64,000 bases of DNA from Chaetomium olivaceum (lineage: Eukaryota; Ascomycota; Sordariomycetes; Sordariales; Chaetomiaceae), in NCBI GenBank assembly GCA_039881045.1, contig JAYWVB010000004.1:806001-870000 (forward strand), in the 5' to 3' direction. Below are positions 10,916-22,223 of the stretch, one piece after another. Every line of letters starts with the position of its first letter. The stretch's first letter is position 1. The notes beneath the pieces are model-generated. The model was not told where the DNA came from and did no database searches. It worked only from the letters and a program-made list of their open reading frames with translations. Position numbers and translations under genes: made by a program.

Positions 10916-13900
10916 ATGGCTGCAGAGTTCCCCAAGCATCCCTTTCTCCTCTCGGTCCGGGAGGTTGAGCAGGCCGTCGGCACTGATGTCGATAAGGGCC
11001 TGACCTCCTCCCGGGCTGCCGAGTTGCAGCAACAATACCCCCCCAATGAGCTGGACGTGGGCGGCAGCATTGCCTGGTATACCATCTTTATCAGACAGCT
11101 ATGCAATGCCATGATCCTGGTGCGTGCCATTGTTTCTCTCCAAAACCCCCCCGTATCGTTGGCCTCGTACTCATGCGCTCGAGTAGGTTCTCTTTTTCGC
11201 CATGGCCCTGAGCTTTGGCGTGGCTGATTATATCGAAGGCGGCGTCCTGGCGGCCGTCATCGTGCTCAACGTCTCAATTGGTTTCTACCAAGAGTATGGC
11301 GCCGAAAAGAAGATGGACGCGCTCCGTGCGCTGTCTTCTCCTAGTGCCAGCGTTCTCCGCGACGGCAAGACCATTGTCATTCCCAAGTAAGTCGTCATGT
11401 ACCCCCATCTAACCCCCCTGTTTCGGTTCCCCCCCCACCCCCACCTAGGACTAACCAATTGTACCCCCAACCGCAGCGCTGAAGTCGTCCCCGGCGACGT
11501 GATCAACCTCAAGATGGGCGACACGGTCCCCGCCGACGTGCGGCTGTTCGAGGCCATGAACCTGAACTGCGACGAGTCGTCGCTGACGGGCGAGGCCATC
11601 CCCGTCGACAAGCAGACCAACAACGACATCATGGTCCCGGGAACGGAGAAGCCGGCCGCCAGCGAGGACGAGGTCGGCATCGCGGACCGCATCAACATGG
11701 CCTACGCCACCACCATCGTGCGCAAGGGCCGCGGCCGCGGTATCGTAGTTGCCACCGGCATGCAGACTGAGGTCGGTAAGATCGCGGCGTCGACGAACAA
11801 GAAGCGCCGTAAGGCGGGTCGCTCGATGAACTGGAAGAAGTACGGCAAGGCGCAGCCTATTAAGGGCGGTGCCCGCCGCACGTATGATTTCCTCGGCAAG
11901 TTTCTGGGTTTGACCGAGGGCACGCCGCTGCAGATTAAGCTAGCGAAGCTGGCTTACTTTCTGTTCTTCTGCGCGCTGCTGTTGGCCGTCATCGTGTTTG
12001 GTGTCAACAAGTTCGTTCAGCCGCTGCCGAAGGAGGTCGTGATTTACGCCATCTCGACTGGTATCGCCATTATTCCGGAGTCGCTCGTTGCTGTCTTGAC
12101 CATTTCCATGGTTGTGGCGACGACTGTGATGAGGAAGGCCAACGTCGTTGTTCGGTATGTGCTCCCCAGTACCCCCTTTTTGGTCGTCTTTTGAAACAGA
12201 TATCTAACCCGTTTTTTTCCAGTGATCTCTCGGCACTCGAAGCCCTCGGCGGCGTCACCAACATCTGCTCGGACAAGACCGGTACGCTAACCCAAGGCGC
12301 CATGATCGTCAAGAAGGTCTGGCTGCCGCCGTCGGCCATCTACACCGTCTCTGGCTCCACCGACCCCAACGACCCGTACAAGGGCACGGTGGGCGACCAG
12401 CCGCAGGCCGAAGAAAAGAAGCGCGACTTCGACGAGGAGCGCACGACGCAAGCGATCAAGTTCGACGGCGTGCCGGACGAGAAGCTCAACCCCAAACCCG
12501 CGGAGCCCAAGATGGCCGAGATCACACCCGAGCTGCGCATGTTCATGCTGTCGGCCGCGCTCTGCAACCTGGCGACGGTGCGGTACGACGACGGCGAGAG
12601 CGCGTGGAAGACCACCGGCGAGCCGACCGAGATCGCGCTGCAGGTCTTCACCCATCGCTTTGACCGCAACAAGAAGGCCATGGAGGGCCTCGGCTGGAAG
12701 CAAGTCGCCGAGTTCCCCTTCGACAGCAGCATCAAGCGCATGTCGGTCGTGTACGAGGCCCCCGCGGACAACGACGCCGGCATCGACGCCGCCAACAGCA
12801 TCGTCTTCACCAAGGGTGCCGTCGAGCGCGTGCTGGACCTCTGCGCCTACGTCGGCACCGGCGAGAACAAGGAGGCCATGACACCCGAGATGAAAGACAA
12901 GATCCTCGAGCAAATGACCAGCTTCGCCTCCATGGGCCAGCGCGTGCTCGCCGTGGCTTACCGCCCCTGGAACGGCAAGTACGACGCCTCCGCCGCGGCG
13001 GCTACCACCAACCCCGCCTCCGACAACGACAGCGACCCGGCCGAAGACGCCGCGCGCACGGCCGTTGAGCAAGACCTGATCCTGCTGGGCCTGGCGGGCA
13101 TCTACGACCCGCCGCGCCGCGAGACCTCCCCCTCCATCTTCGAGTGCTCCAAGGCGGGCATCAAGGTGCACATGCTGACGGGCGACCACCCGGAGACGGC
13201 CAAGGCGATCGCGCGCGAGGTGGGCATCCTGCCGAGCAACATGGGGGTGCTGCCGTCGGGCGTCGCCAACACGGTGGTGATGAAGGCGACCGACTTTGAC
13301 AAGATGACCGAGGCCGAGATCGACGCGCTCGAGGAGCTTCCCTTGGTGATTGCGCGCTGCGCGCCCGAGACCAAGTCGCGCATGGTGGAGGCGCTGAGGC
13401 GGCGGGATGCCTTCATGGCCATGACGGGCGACGGCGTCAATGACGCGCCGTCGCTGAGCAGGGCCGACGTGGGCATTGCGATGGGCTCGGGCAGTGATGT
13501 GGCCAAGTCGGCGGCGAAGATTGTCTTGACGGATGACAAGTTCAACAGTATTGTTTCGGCTATCAAGGAGGGCCGCCGCATGTTCGAGAACATCCAGAAG
13601 TTTGTGCTGCACCTCTTGAGCAGCAACGTCGGCGAGGTCATTCTTCTGATTGCTGGTCTCGGGTTCCAAGACGAGACGGGCTTTTCCGTCTTCCCCATCT
13701 CCCCTCTCGAAATCCTGTGGATCAACATGGTCACGTCGTCGTTCCCCGCCTTCGGACTGGGCCGTGAGAAGGCCAGCGCCGAGGTGATGCGCAAGCCCCC
13801 CCACGACAAGCGGCGCGGCGTGTTCACCAACCAGATCCTGGCCGACATGATGGTGTACGGCCTGCTGATGGGCACCTGCACGCTCATGACCTTCGTGATC

Positions 13901-14533
13901 GTGGTCTACGGCATGTACGGGGGCGCGCTGGGCCACGACTGCAACCGCGTCTTCTCCGAGTCGTGCATCCCCGTCTTCCGGGCGCGCGCGGCCGTCTTCG
14001 CCGAGCTCACCTGGCTGATCCTGCTCAGCGCGTGGGAGTTCAAGGACATCCGGCGGTCGCTGTTCCGGCTCAACCCCGAGGACACGTCGCGGTTCCCGCT
14101 GTTCAAGGACCTGTACAACAACCGGTTCCTCTTCTGGGCGGTGGCCATCGGCCTGGTCAGCGTGTTCCCGACCGTGTACATCCCCTACCTCAACCGCGAC
14201 GTCTTCAAGCACACGTCCATCAGCTGGGAGTGGGGCGTGGTGATCGGCATGACGCTGGTCTACGTGCTGGGCATCGAGGCGTGGAAGTACACAAAGCGCA
14301 CGCTCAACATCCTCGACGACCACAAGGTGGTGCAGGGCAGCTGGTCGCAGGGCGAGGAGGGCACCAAGAAGTTCTACAAGAGCATGGGCCTAGGCAACCT
14401 CAAGAACTGGCTGAGCGCGGGTCGCACCATGAGCGCCAGCCGCACCGAGTCCCGCTCCAAGGCGCAGTCTACCGGCGCGCTGACCCCCGCGACGACGCAG
14501 CAGCGGACCGCGCAGGGTATCCCCCCTGTGTGA
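10916..14533 (+). CDS. ENA1: P-type cation (Na+/K+) ATPase, ENA / type IID family
   Basis: ATP-driven cation efflux pump of the fungal ENA family, which expels Na+ or K+ at the plasma membrane. Exons 10916-11119, 11187-11386, 11477-12154 and 12223-14533 join in phase to about 1,130 residues, the usual size. Diagnostic motifs, all visible: an N-terminal cation-ATPase domain (HPFLLSVREVEQAVG), a TGEAIPV-type actuator loop (DESSLTGEAIPVDK), phosphorylation site CSDKTGTLTQG, nucleotide-binding KGAVERVL, and hinge MLTGDHPETAKAIA followed by MTGDGVNDAPSLSRADVGIA. A Lys/Arg-rich insert (NKKRRKAGRSMNWKKYGKA) follows the actuator domain. Several C-terminal membrane segments precede a Ser/Thr-rich tail. 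All three introns are GT-AG. ENA-type rather than SERCA/PMR1 is judged from overall sequence style; the symbol follows the family. Confidence 0.88.
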
Positions 14534-15168
14534 GTGCTGCGATGGAGGTGATATTCACGTCTTGAAAATAGTAGACTTGGATATTGGGTGCGAGCATGGC
14601 TATGGTTATGGCCTTTGGCTTAGAGCCATATCAGTTGAAAGTGAGAGTCGAGTCGATTTATGGAGAAGGGGAGGGGAGGAGGAGATGAAAAAGGGGAGGA
14701 CGATGAAAAGGCGGAAGATACGGATAGCTGGTTGTGGCCGAGAGTTGGCATTTGGATACCCAGGGAGAGAAGTAGAGAGGACTTGTGGAGTGGATTGAGT
14801 GAGAAAGAAGCGTAGAACTCAAATTGAATTTTAGAGTTGTACACAGTACCAAGTACCAATGGTTTTCTGGTTATTCCTTCATGCGAGAATTATTCGTGAA
14901 AATGTTAAGTGAGAGAGGGAAGAGTGAAGTCCAGTTTGACAAATATCTTGGCAGGGGTTAGGGGTCCAGCAGCCACTGAGGCCTTTCAGCGGATTCCTGC
15001 CAAGAAATCATTCAGGGGCCCCATGCATGTGCTCCCGTCGCTGAACATCGAGTCGCGTCTGGCCAAACTGGCCACCTGCGCTTCTCGTTAGTGTAGTTAT
15101 CGAGCTTCGATTTCCTCCTCCCCACCACCAAACTCGCAATTCCTCCATCCCACCCCGCGACACACACA
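14534..15168. other. Intergenic, ENA-type gene to DPM1
   Basis: 635 bp holding the 3' flank of the ATPase gene and the promoter/5' UTR of DPM1. It is AG-rich on the plus strand around 14660-14800. No gene or repeat is seen. Confidence 0.6.
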
Positions 15169-16042
15169 ATGGCGCCCGCAAAGTCGTCCTCCGGCAAGGA
15201 CACCTATTCGGTGATCCTACCGACCTTCAACGAGCGCCAGAATCTGCCCATCATCACCTGGCTGCTAAACCGCACCTTTACCGAGAAGTTCGTCGATCCC
15301 ATCATCCCCCAATTCCCTATGCGCTATCTACTATCCCAACCCAATTCCCTCCTCTTCCTCTAGCCATATGCCGTAGTCGATTGTCGATTCCCTCCAAACT
15401 AACACCAACCCCCTTTTATCTAGCAACATCGACTGGGAGCTCGTGATCGTCGACGACGGCTCGCCCGACGGCACGCAAGACGTCGCCAAACAACTCATCA
15501 AAGCCTACGCGCCGCACGTGCAGCTGCAGGCGCGCACGGGCAAGCTGGGGCTGGGCACCGCCTACGTGCACGGGCTCAAGTTTGCGCGCGGCAACCGCAT
15601 CATCATCATGGACGCCGACTTCAGCCACCACCCCAAGTTCATCCCGCGCATGATCGCGCTGCAGAAGGAGCGCAACTACGACATCGTCACGGGCACGCGC
15701 TACGCGGGGGACGGCGGCGTGTACGGCTGGGATCTGAAGCGCAAGCTGACGAGCAAGGGCGCGAATATCTTTGCCGACACGGTGCTGCGCCCCGGGGTCA
15801 GTGATTTGACGGGGAGCTTTCGGCTGTATAAGCGGGATGTGCTGGAGAAGCTGTTTGAGAGCACAGATGCGCGCGGGTTTACGATGCAGATGGCGCTGGC
15901 GGTCACGGCGAAGTCGAAGGGGTACACGATTGGGGAGGTGCCCATCTCGTTTGTGGACCGTGTGTATGGGGACAGCAAGCTGGGTGGGGAGGAGATTGTC
16001 GAGTATGCGAAGGGGGTGTTGCAGCTTTGGTGGTCGACTTAG
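15169..16042 (+). CDS. DPM1: Dolichol-phosphate mannosyltransferase catalytic subunit
   Basis: Transfers mannose from GDP-mannose to dolichyl phosphate at the ER, supplying N-glycan, O-mannose and GPI synthesis. Exons 15169-15287 and 15424-16042 give 245 residues, typical for soluble-type fungal DPM1. It is a GT2-family fold: SVILPTFNERQNLP at the start, then VDDGSPDGTQDVA, IIIMDADFSHHPKFIP with the metal-binding DAD, GTRYAGDGGVYGWDLKRK, DLTGSFRLY, and C-terminal FVDRVYGDSKLGG. There is no C-terminal transmembrane helix, as expected for the type needing DPM2/DPM3 partners. The intron donor is GTTCGT, weak for this gene set, but the branch site and TAG acceptor are good and the phase works (Asn-Asn-Ile-Asp-Trp-Glu). 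It is convergent with the next gene. Confidence 0.93.
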
Positions 16043-16251
16043 GAGGGCACGGGGAGTGGAGGGGGTAGGGACTGAAGAAGCTACGAGGTTGGGGTGGTAA
16101 TACTGAGCGATACCAAGGGACGCGAAAAGGAGCTTGTTGTTGTATGATCAGGAGGAATTTGGGCTAAGGCGTTGTTGTGTGGTTCATCATATGCAATCCG
16201 ATATTTGACTGTCATATCCACCTCTCTCCCCGTCCGTCACTCCACCTCACC

Positions 16252-17192
16252 TCACATGTTCCTCCCACCCGTCACGCTAATCGTCTGCCCACTGATATAC
16301 GAACTCAGCGGTGACGCAATCGCCAACACGGCACTCGCCGCCTCAGTCGCCGTGCCCGGCCTCCTCAGCGGAATTTCCGCATACGGCACCGCCCCAGTGC
16401 CCTCACCCGCAGCCTTTGGAATCCCCAGCGCCACCTTCTGCCCTTCCACCTCGATAAACGCACCATCCTCCTTATCCGCCGTCAACCTTGTCTCGATATG
16501 CCCAAACGCCACGGTGTTAGCACGCACGCCAAACGCAGGGCCCCATTCTTTCGCGATCGTCTTGGACAGCCCAACGACGCCGGCCTTGGCCATGGCATAG
16601 TTGAGCTGGCCCGCGTTGCCGTGCAGGCCCGACATGGACGAGATGTTGACAATGTTGCGCGGCTCGCCGTCCTTGACGCGGAAGTAGGGCGCGGCTTCGC
16701 GGACGAGCTTGAATGGGACCGTGCCGTGCATTGCGAGCATCGTGTCCCATTGCTTATCGGTCATCTGTAGAAGGGGGGCTGTTAACATCGGATGGTCGAG
16801 GGGATTCGGAAGGCAGAGAAAGAGAGGGCGTCATTGCTTGCCTTGTGGATGACGGCATCCCAGGTGAAGCCCGCGTTGTTGACGAGGATGTGGATTTTGC
16901 CGTTGCCGAACTCGGCTGCTTTCTTGATGAGCTCGGTGATGCACTCGTCCTTGAGCAGGTCTCCGGCCACAGCGATTGCCTCGCCGCCATTGGCTCTGAT
17001 CTTGGAGGCTACGTCTTCGGCTCTGGCGCCGTCGATGCCCGATACCACTACCTTTGCCCCCTCATTCGCAAACAGCCTCGCGCACTCGGCCCCGATGCCC
17101 TGGCCGGACCCGGTGATGATGGCGACCTGGCCTGCGAGCAGTCCCTGAGGGTAGTTGAGCTGGCGGGCAATCTGGTTGATTCCTTCAGACAT
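16252..17192 (-). CDS. Short-chain dehydrogenase/reductase, FabG-like (3-oxoacyl-ACP reductase type)
   Basis: NAD(P)-dependent classical SDR of 287 residues. Exons 16842-17192 and 16252-16764. The start ATG at 17192 gives MSEGINQIARQLNYP; an upstream in-frame GTG is ignored. Cofactor-binding TGSGQGIG is near residue 30, NNAGF near residue 108, and the catalytic Ser (NISSMSG) and Tyr/Lys (YAMAKAG) follow. The C-terminus is SGQTISVTGGRNM. The single intron begins with GC rather than GT (AAG then gcaagc) and ends CTACAG. It joins His-Lys to Met-Thr-Asp-Lys-Gln-Trp in perfect phase, so a GC-AG intron is strongly supported. No targeting peptide is evident. Substrate is not determinable: mitochondrial FAS reductase or a broader SDR are both possible. 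Confidence 0.85.
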
Positions 17193-17978
17193 GATGGGCT
17201 GCTTATTGGGGTTCACGGGTGGGTGCGAGCGAAGTCAAGGCTACATGGAAACTCGCATGGAAGCAATTGTCGGTGTACGAGCTGAAAATGTAAGCTCGTC
17301 TGACAGCAACTCAGCCCCGGGCCAACGATGCCGGGTACAAACCCGTTCGGACCCGAACGATCTCGAAATCAATGGCCGGCGTTGTTCTGTCTCCTCAGAT
17401 TCCGACTTCATTGAGGTACCATCGGTTCTGTTACCAGCGAGTGGTTTTCAGCTCGCCGCTCGTAGTTATGAGAGTATTTTCTCTCCCATATAAACGGCTA
17501 TTATCGTATTATATGGCCATCATGGACACCTGGGATACTCTGTGGCTCGACATGCATGGAACGTGATGCATTCCGGAAAGACGAGAGTGGGGTAGAGAAT
17601 GGGGAAATGCTTGGGGAATTCCGGGGAAAGAGCTCTTCCCCACTGCGAAATGGTGGGTCTCGCTCTGACATCTCAACTCCCTAATCCTTGTCCTTTCCTC
17701 TTCCGACCTCTGTATTAGCACTAAATTTCTAGCATCCGTCATAACTTCTGATCCAGAAGGCCTTTAAACGTCCGGGTGGATACAGGACAGCTTTACAATG
17801 AGCAGGTCTACAATAGACGTACCCATTAGAGACGTCAGAATGACGAAAGGAGGACGGAAAAGACGTATTTATGTACAAACTACGGACAAATCGTCCAACT
17901 CGTGACGGAGAGAATCGGTTTCGACCCTCTCGCCATCGGGAAACGTCATTACAGTTCAGTCACTGACGGGGTATAAGA
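17193..17978. other. Intergenic between divergent genes
   Basis: 786 bp shared upstream region of the FabG-like gene and the uncharacterised gene at 17979. It includes a small inverted repeat (CGTTCGG … CGAACG near 17344-17359). No gene is supported. Confidence 0.55.
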
Positions 17979-19077
17979 ATGCTTGCATTTAATATTTTAA
18001 GCTTTCCCCTTCCCCATTCTTCCGAGGTTCCTTCCCATCGCCATCGAACCGAAACTTTCACTTCAAGATGCAAGCATCTCATACATACCGACCAAAAGGC
18101 CGATACCGCCAGGGGCTCGCCATCCCACGACAGTGATAAATCCAGTGAACTAAGCCTAGACTGCCGGTCCGAAAAACCACCTGTTAAGCCCTCCGAGAAA
18201 GTGGTCACCTCGCCGCCGCACGGTGCAGAACGGCGCGGCATCCGGCCCGGTCTCTGGCGCAGGATCTGGGACCGCCTCTCGGGCTCGAAAGATAAGACAT
18301 GCAGCGGTTCCAAAGGCAGCCCGTTCTCCCAAGGCCAGCCCGAGAAAACCCACGGTTCTCTGACGCCAGGACCAAGGCATCAGGAATGGGCAAAGATGCA
18401 AAATCGCTCCACAGTTCAAAAAGGTCTCATTCCATCCCCACACGAATACAAGTATGCGGCCCAGAGGCTCTACTGTCCGGTCGAGCACGTAACTTTGAAG
18501 AGTATAGAATCGGCGCCATGGATTATCCAGACGACCCTCTTTTCCCATACGGTTGCTGACGTGGTGTGCACACCGCCGCGGTGGCCTGAACATCTCCATC
18601 AATGCTGGTACGACAAAATATGCGTCAAGAACCACCCCATGGTCGGCAATCAGTGGATTTACGGACGATCTATCTACCTCGCCCATTTGAGTGCCGATGG
18701 ATTGTACGACTGGGAGGCTAAGTTTGCTATTTGGCACAAGGATGCTAAACAGCTTGCTGCTCTGACCTACTCGGATATGAGGGATATGCTCCTCCGTCGC
18801 TCACTGATCAAGTCAGTAACCCCCCATCCCGTCCCTTCGCCTCTTGAGCCTGCCAAATTTTCAGTATTCTAATCCCTGGTCCGGTAGAACTACTGGCTTG
18901 AAGTTTGACTCAGATGATCCCCTGAAACCAGCGGCATTGGTCTACTTGCGTCTTCCGAAACCGGGCCGCTATCAGCCATGGTATGGCGGTATGGAAGGTG
19001 ACGGGTTCCGTCAGAAGATTCTCTCCGCGCACGGCTCGATGTCGATGAACCGGCAACCTGGAAGGCATTTGATATGA
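17979..19077 (+). CDS. Uncharacterised protein, Trp/Tyr/His-rich C-terminal region
   Basis: Exons 17979-18815 and 18865-19077, intron donor GTAACC and acceptor TTTCAG, give about 349 residues. The first 130 are Ser/Pro/Arg/Lys-rich and probably disordered. From about residue 150 the composition becomes that of a folded domain rich in Trp, Tyr and Cys (for example YCPVEHVTLKSIESAPWIIQ and WEAKFAIWHKDAKQLAAL), ending PGRYQPWYGGMEGDGFRQK. I recognise no family. The intron is chosen because reading through gives a quick stop, while splicing opens a further 70 codons of similar composition. The start is uncertain: downstream methionines would remove only the disordered part. Codon usage resembles the neighbours less strongly than the housekeeping genes do. 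Confidence 0.55.
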
Positions 19078-19403
19078 ATCATTCCGGCGCGGGAGATTGG
19101 TCGTTGTAATTAGAACAATATAACCACAAGGTTATTCTTGGGAATTTGTCAATACCGGGCCGGACCGAGAGACAGCTAACCTTGACTGGCTTTCCCCCGG
19201 AACAATGGGGAAACATAATGCCATACGTACATTTGACACCATCGCGCCGTTTACACGTCTTGTTCTTGGCCTGTTCATGAAACGATCAAAGTTGTGTGAT
19301 TCCCTGCAACTGACCATCGTCCGGTTCAGGGGTAGGGTTGGCGGGGCAACTAGTGCTGAGCTCACCTGCATGTCCGCGGGGCAGAGGTGCTCCTGCATCA
19401 TCG

Positions 19404-20666
19404 ATGGCGGGGCAAGGCGACAACAACCACCCAAACCCATCTTTACACGGCAACTTTCACCAAAACACGCCGCACACGACACTTCGATGCAGAAACAAAA
19501 AGGGCGTTTGCCCTCTGGGCATCTCTCACGGCTGAAGCCGGTCGAGCTCGACCCGCTGGCAGAATACGGCCTGCCCTCCAAGGGGGAAAAGAGGTGCGCG
19601 GAACCACACCCAACCTTAACCAAAGCTCTCTCGACCTCGTCCTGACGCAAACACTCTACTACAACAGACTCCTCTCCCCGAAAGTCCAGGAATCCTACTA
19701 CGCGCTCATCGCCGCACGCTACCTCGCCTTCTGCACCGCCGCCGGCGACAGCGCCAACCTGCAAAAGCAATTCGCCCGCCTCTCTCTTTAACCTCCTCCT
19801 CATCCACCACCACCACCACCACCACCACCTCCTCCTCCTCCCAACAACCAACAACTCTCCCCCCCCTCGCACCACCCACCCAACAAACCCAACCACCCCA
19901 ACAACAACAGCCCCAACCCCCCAAACAAGCCCAACAACAACCCTCCAAAACAAAACCCAACCCCAACGGAGCACAAACAGAAACCACAGCAGCAGACGAA
20001 ACCCTCCCGCAACTGCTCTCGGCCCTGCGCAAACTCCGCGAGGGCCTTGTCGCCTCCCGCCGCCGCGACCATTTCGCGGCCCAAGCCTACCTCTTCAGCG
20101 TGCGCTTGGGCGTGCTGGCGGGCGCGTATGAGACGTACCACCCGCCGGGTTGCATCTGCTTAGGTGGCATGGGACTGGGGATGGGAATGGGGATGGGAAT
20201 GGAAATGGGGTGATGGTGCGGGTGGCGTTGGTGTTGGTGCTGGGGTTGGGGGTGGTGCTGGTAACGGCAGTTTGACGAGTGTTGAGCTGCAGGAGGTGGT
20301 CGGGTACCTGGTGCTGGACGCGGCGTGTCGGCGCGGGGATCTGGCCGGGGCGTATGCGCTGCGGAATCGGTATGGGCTGGGGATGGGAAGGTGGATGCAG
20401 TGCTGCGGGCGCTGGTGGCGGATAATGGGTGTGTGTGGAGGCGGGAAGGGCCAGGTGATGGGTATCGGGCGAAGCTGATGGAGTTTGCGGAGAGGAGGGT
20501 GACGGGGCATACGCTGAAGGCGTTTGGGAGGGCGTATTTGGCAGTGCCAGTGGCCGTGTTGGAGGAGCAGGCTGGGCATGGGTGGGGGGAGTTGAAGGGG
20601 AGCTTTGGGGTAGGGTGGGAGTTGGATGGGGAGAAGGTGGTGATTCGGAAGGTTCAGGGGCGGTGA
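19404..20666 (+). CDS. Conserved-looking helical protein with multiple frame breaks; function unknown
   Basis: One gene-sized stretch of protein-like sequence is split across frames. 19387-19791 encodes a helical segment (TLYYNRLLSPKVQESYYALI, AARYLAFC) ending at a TAA. The frame beginning at 19788 continues through Ser/Thr/Gln/Pro repeats into LLSALRKLREGLVASRRRD and FSVRLGVLAGAYETYH. Another frame carries SVELQEVVGYLVLDAACRRG. The last, ending at 20666, carries DGKVDAVLRALVADN and RAYLAVPVAVLEEQAG. No GT-AG intron can explain the switches (no GT exists between about 19741 and 20048). The G4 run at 20379-20382 is a clear one-base break. The C-terminus vaguely resembles a PCI/CSN8-type winged helix, but that is a guess. 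The likely first ATG is 19404. Either a sequence with indel errors or a decaying gene. Confidence 0.5.
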
Positions 20667-21564
20667 GGGCATGGGGATGGCGATGGGGACGGGGACCGGC
20701 GTTTAAAAAGGAGGGGACTGATACCCTGGGAACCTACGCTGCGCATAGGTTATATGGTGTTGCATGGGATGGATGGTATTGGGTATAGAATATAACTTCT
20801 GGGCCGTGATTCATAAAATAAAGGGAAGCTTTATTTCAAAGCGTGTACCCAACTTATCGCTCGACACCTCGCGCCCCAGTCAGCTCCCTTGTCCCCTCTC
20901 CTCTCTGCCAGCTTTCATCCTAACTCCATGCCTACGGTACCTTCCTGCCACACCTTCCCCCAGTGCCATATATACAAGTTCCCGCACCTACACTGTCACC
21001 GCCTCCTCCCAATTGAAGTCAAACACCGGTTTGGCTCAGCGGTATTGGGAGGACCGGTTGGGCGACAACGATCGAAAGAGGCAGGAGTTCGACTCCTCCT
21101 CGCGGCGCAAAACCTTACACCCAGGGGTTTTCCTAGCCACCAACCTCCATTCCACCAGGGAATGGGGCTTGGTGGTGAGCTTTTTGTAGTTGAACCAGTT
21201 GAACCCAAGTTCCATGAATTTCTCTCTTGAACTCGAACTTATGCGTGTGGTATTAATTGAATTATTGAGAGATAAGGTAGGTAATAAATCGAGCGTATGT
21301 ACATACGAAGCCCGGCAAACTACTAATATGGCAGATGCGCCGCAATCGTGCATCGACATGCTGCACCCACTCTGGGTCGCCCCCGAGCACAGACAGACAT
21401 ACTTATACATCATGTACAACACCAACATCAAGCCATAACACAGAACCCATAGCCATCTTTGCACCCATCCCCTTCCCAGCCAACCTCAGCTGGATATCAA
21501 CCAGGCCAGTCACACCACTTTAACGCCGCAGCACCATTCGTGTGTTTTCTTAAGCACGCTTCGC
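20667..21564. other. Intergenic between convergent genes
   Basis: About 900 bp. It contains an inverted repeat (CCTCCCAAT … ATTGGGAGG, near 21005-21052) and a T-arm-like string near 21087-21100. I tested the latter as a tRNA and rejected it. No gene is supported. Confidence 0.5.
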
Positions 21565-22223
21565 TTACAGCAGCGCAACAGCGGCGATGATACCGCCAAT
21601 GGCGCCGAGGCCGGCAGCCGCGGTGGGGCGCGGGCCGAAGTTGGTGCTCTCGCTGGTGGTGCTCTGGGCGTCCGGGCTCTGGGTGGCGGCGGCGCCACTG
21701 CCGGTCGGGGCGGGCGCGGTGGTGGAGGCGGCACCGGAAGCCGTAGTGCTCGCGGCGGAGGCGGTCGCGCAGGCGACTTCGGTGGGGAGGCCCTTTACGC
21801 CGACGGCGTCGCAGATCTGGGGAGGCGGGGTGTTAGTTTCTTTCTCTGTCTGTTTGTTTGTTGTTGGGTTGGCGCATGTATGGATGGAATGGGCTCACGT
21901 TGGCAGCGGCGGACACGGCGGCCTTCTGGTCCGCCTCGCTGCAGGCATCAACCAGGCAGCACGCGATCTCGCCGAGGAAGGTTTCGTTCTTGCAGATGCA
22001 CTCGATGTCTTTGCCGCAGTTGCCGATACCGCCCTGCAGGAACCCGGTCGCGCAATCGTTCTGTTGGTGACACATGCATATTAGCGAACGCGCCCCTGTT
22101 GTTGTTTGCTAACTAACGCCACATCTTGGGAATGCGTACGGCGCACGGAGGTAGCCCGAAACCGTCTTGGGCAACGGCGGCGCCGGCCAGGGCAAGCGTG
22201 AGTAGAGCAGCGGGGACCTTCAT
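21565..22223 (-). CDS. CFEM-domain GPI-anchored cell-surface protein
   Basis: Secreted fungal-specific protein of 165 residues. Exons 22140-22223, 21899-22060 and 21565-21816, all phase 0. Signal peptide: MKVPAALLTLALAGAAVA, then QDGF. The eight-cysteine CFEM domain spans residues 25-95: LPPCA, NDCATGFL, IGNCGKDIECICKNETF, ACCLVDAC, ICDAVG. A Ser/Thr/Ala/Pro-rich stalk follows, then a hydrophobic C-terminus (GLGAIGGIIAAVALL) typical of a GPI-attachment signal. CFEM proteins are known in heme/iron capture, wall integrity and host interaction. Which applies here cannot be told. The Asp of the CFEM iron/heme axial position is plausibly the D in GKDIEC. Confidence 0.92.

Noticed and set aside
12287..14323. 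A 678-codon open frame on the minus strand opposite the ENA-type ATPase
   Set aside because: It lies wholly antisense to a clearly conserved gene. It is His/Arg/Gly-rich with no domain, which is what GC-rich third positions produce on the opposite strand.
19706..20141. Minus-strand open frames with long Val/Trp/Gly runs
   Set aside because: These are antisense shadows of the plus-strand Pro/Thr/Gln-rich repeat; the composition is not protein-like.
21010..21110. tRNA-like string with a D-arm-like GGCTCAGCGGTA and a T-arm-like AGGAGTTCGACTCCTCCT
   Set aside because: The T-stem has mismatches and no matching acceptor stem exists about 70 bp upstream, so no cloverleaf forms.
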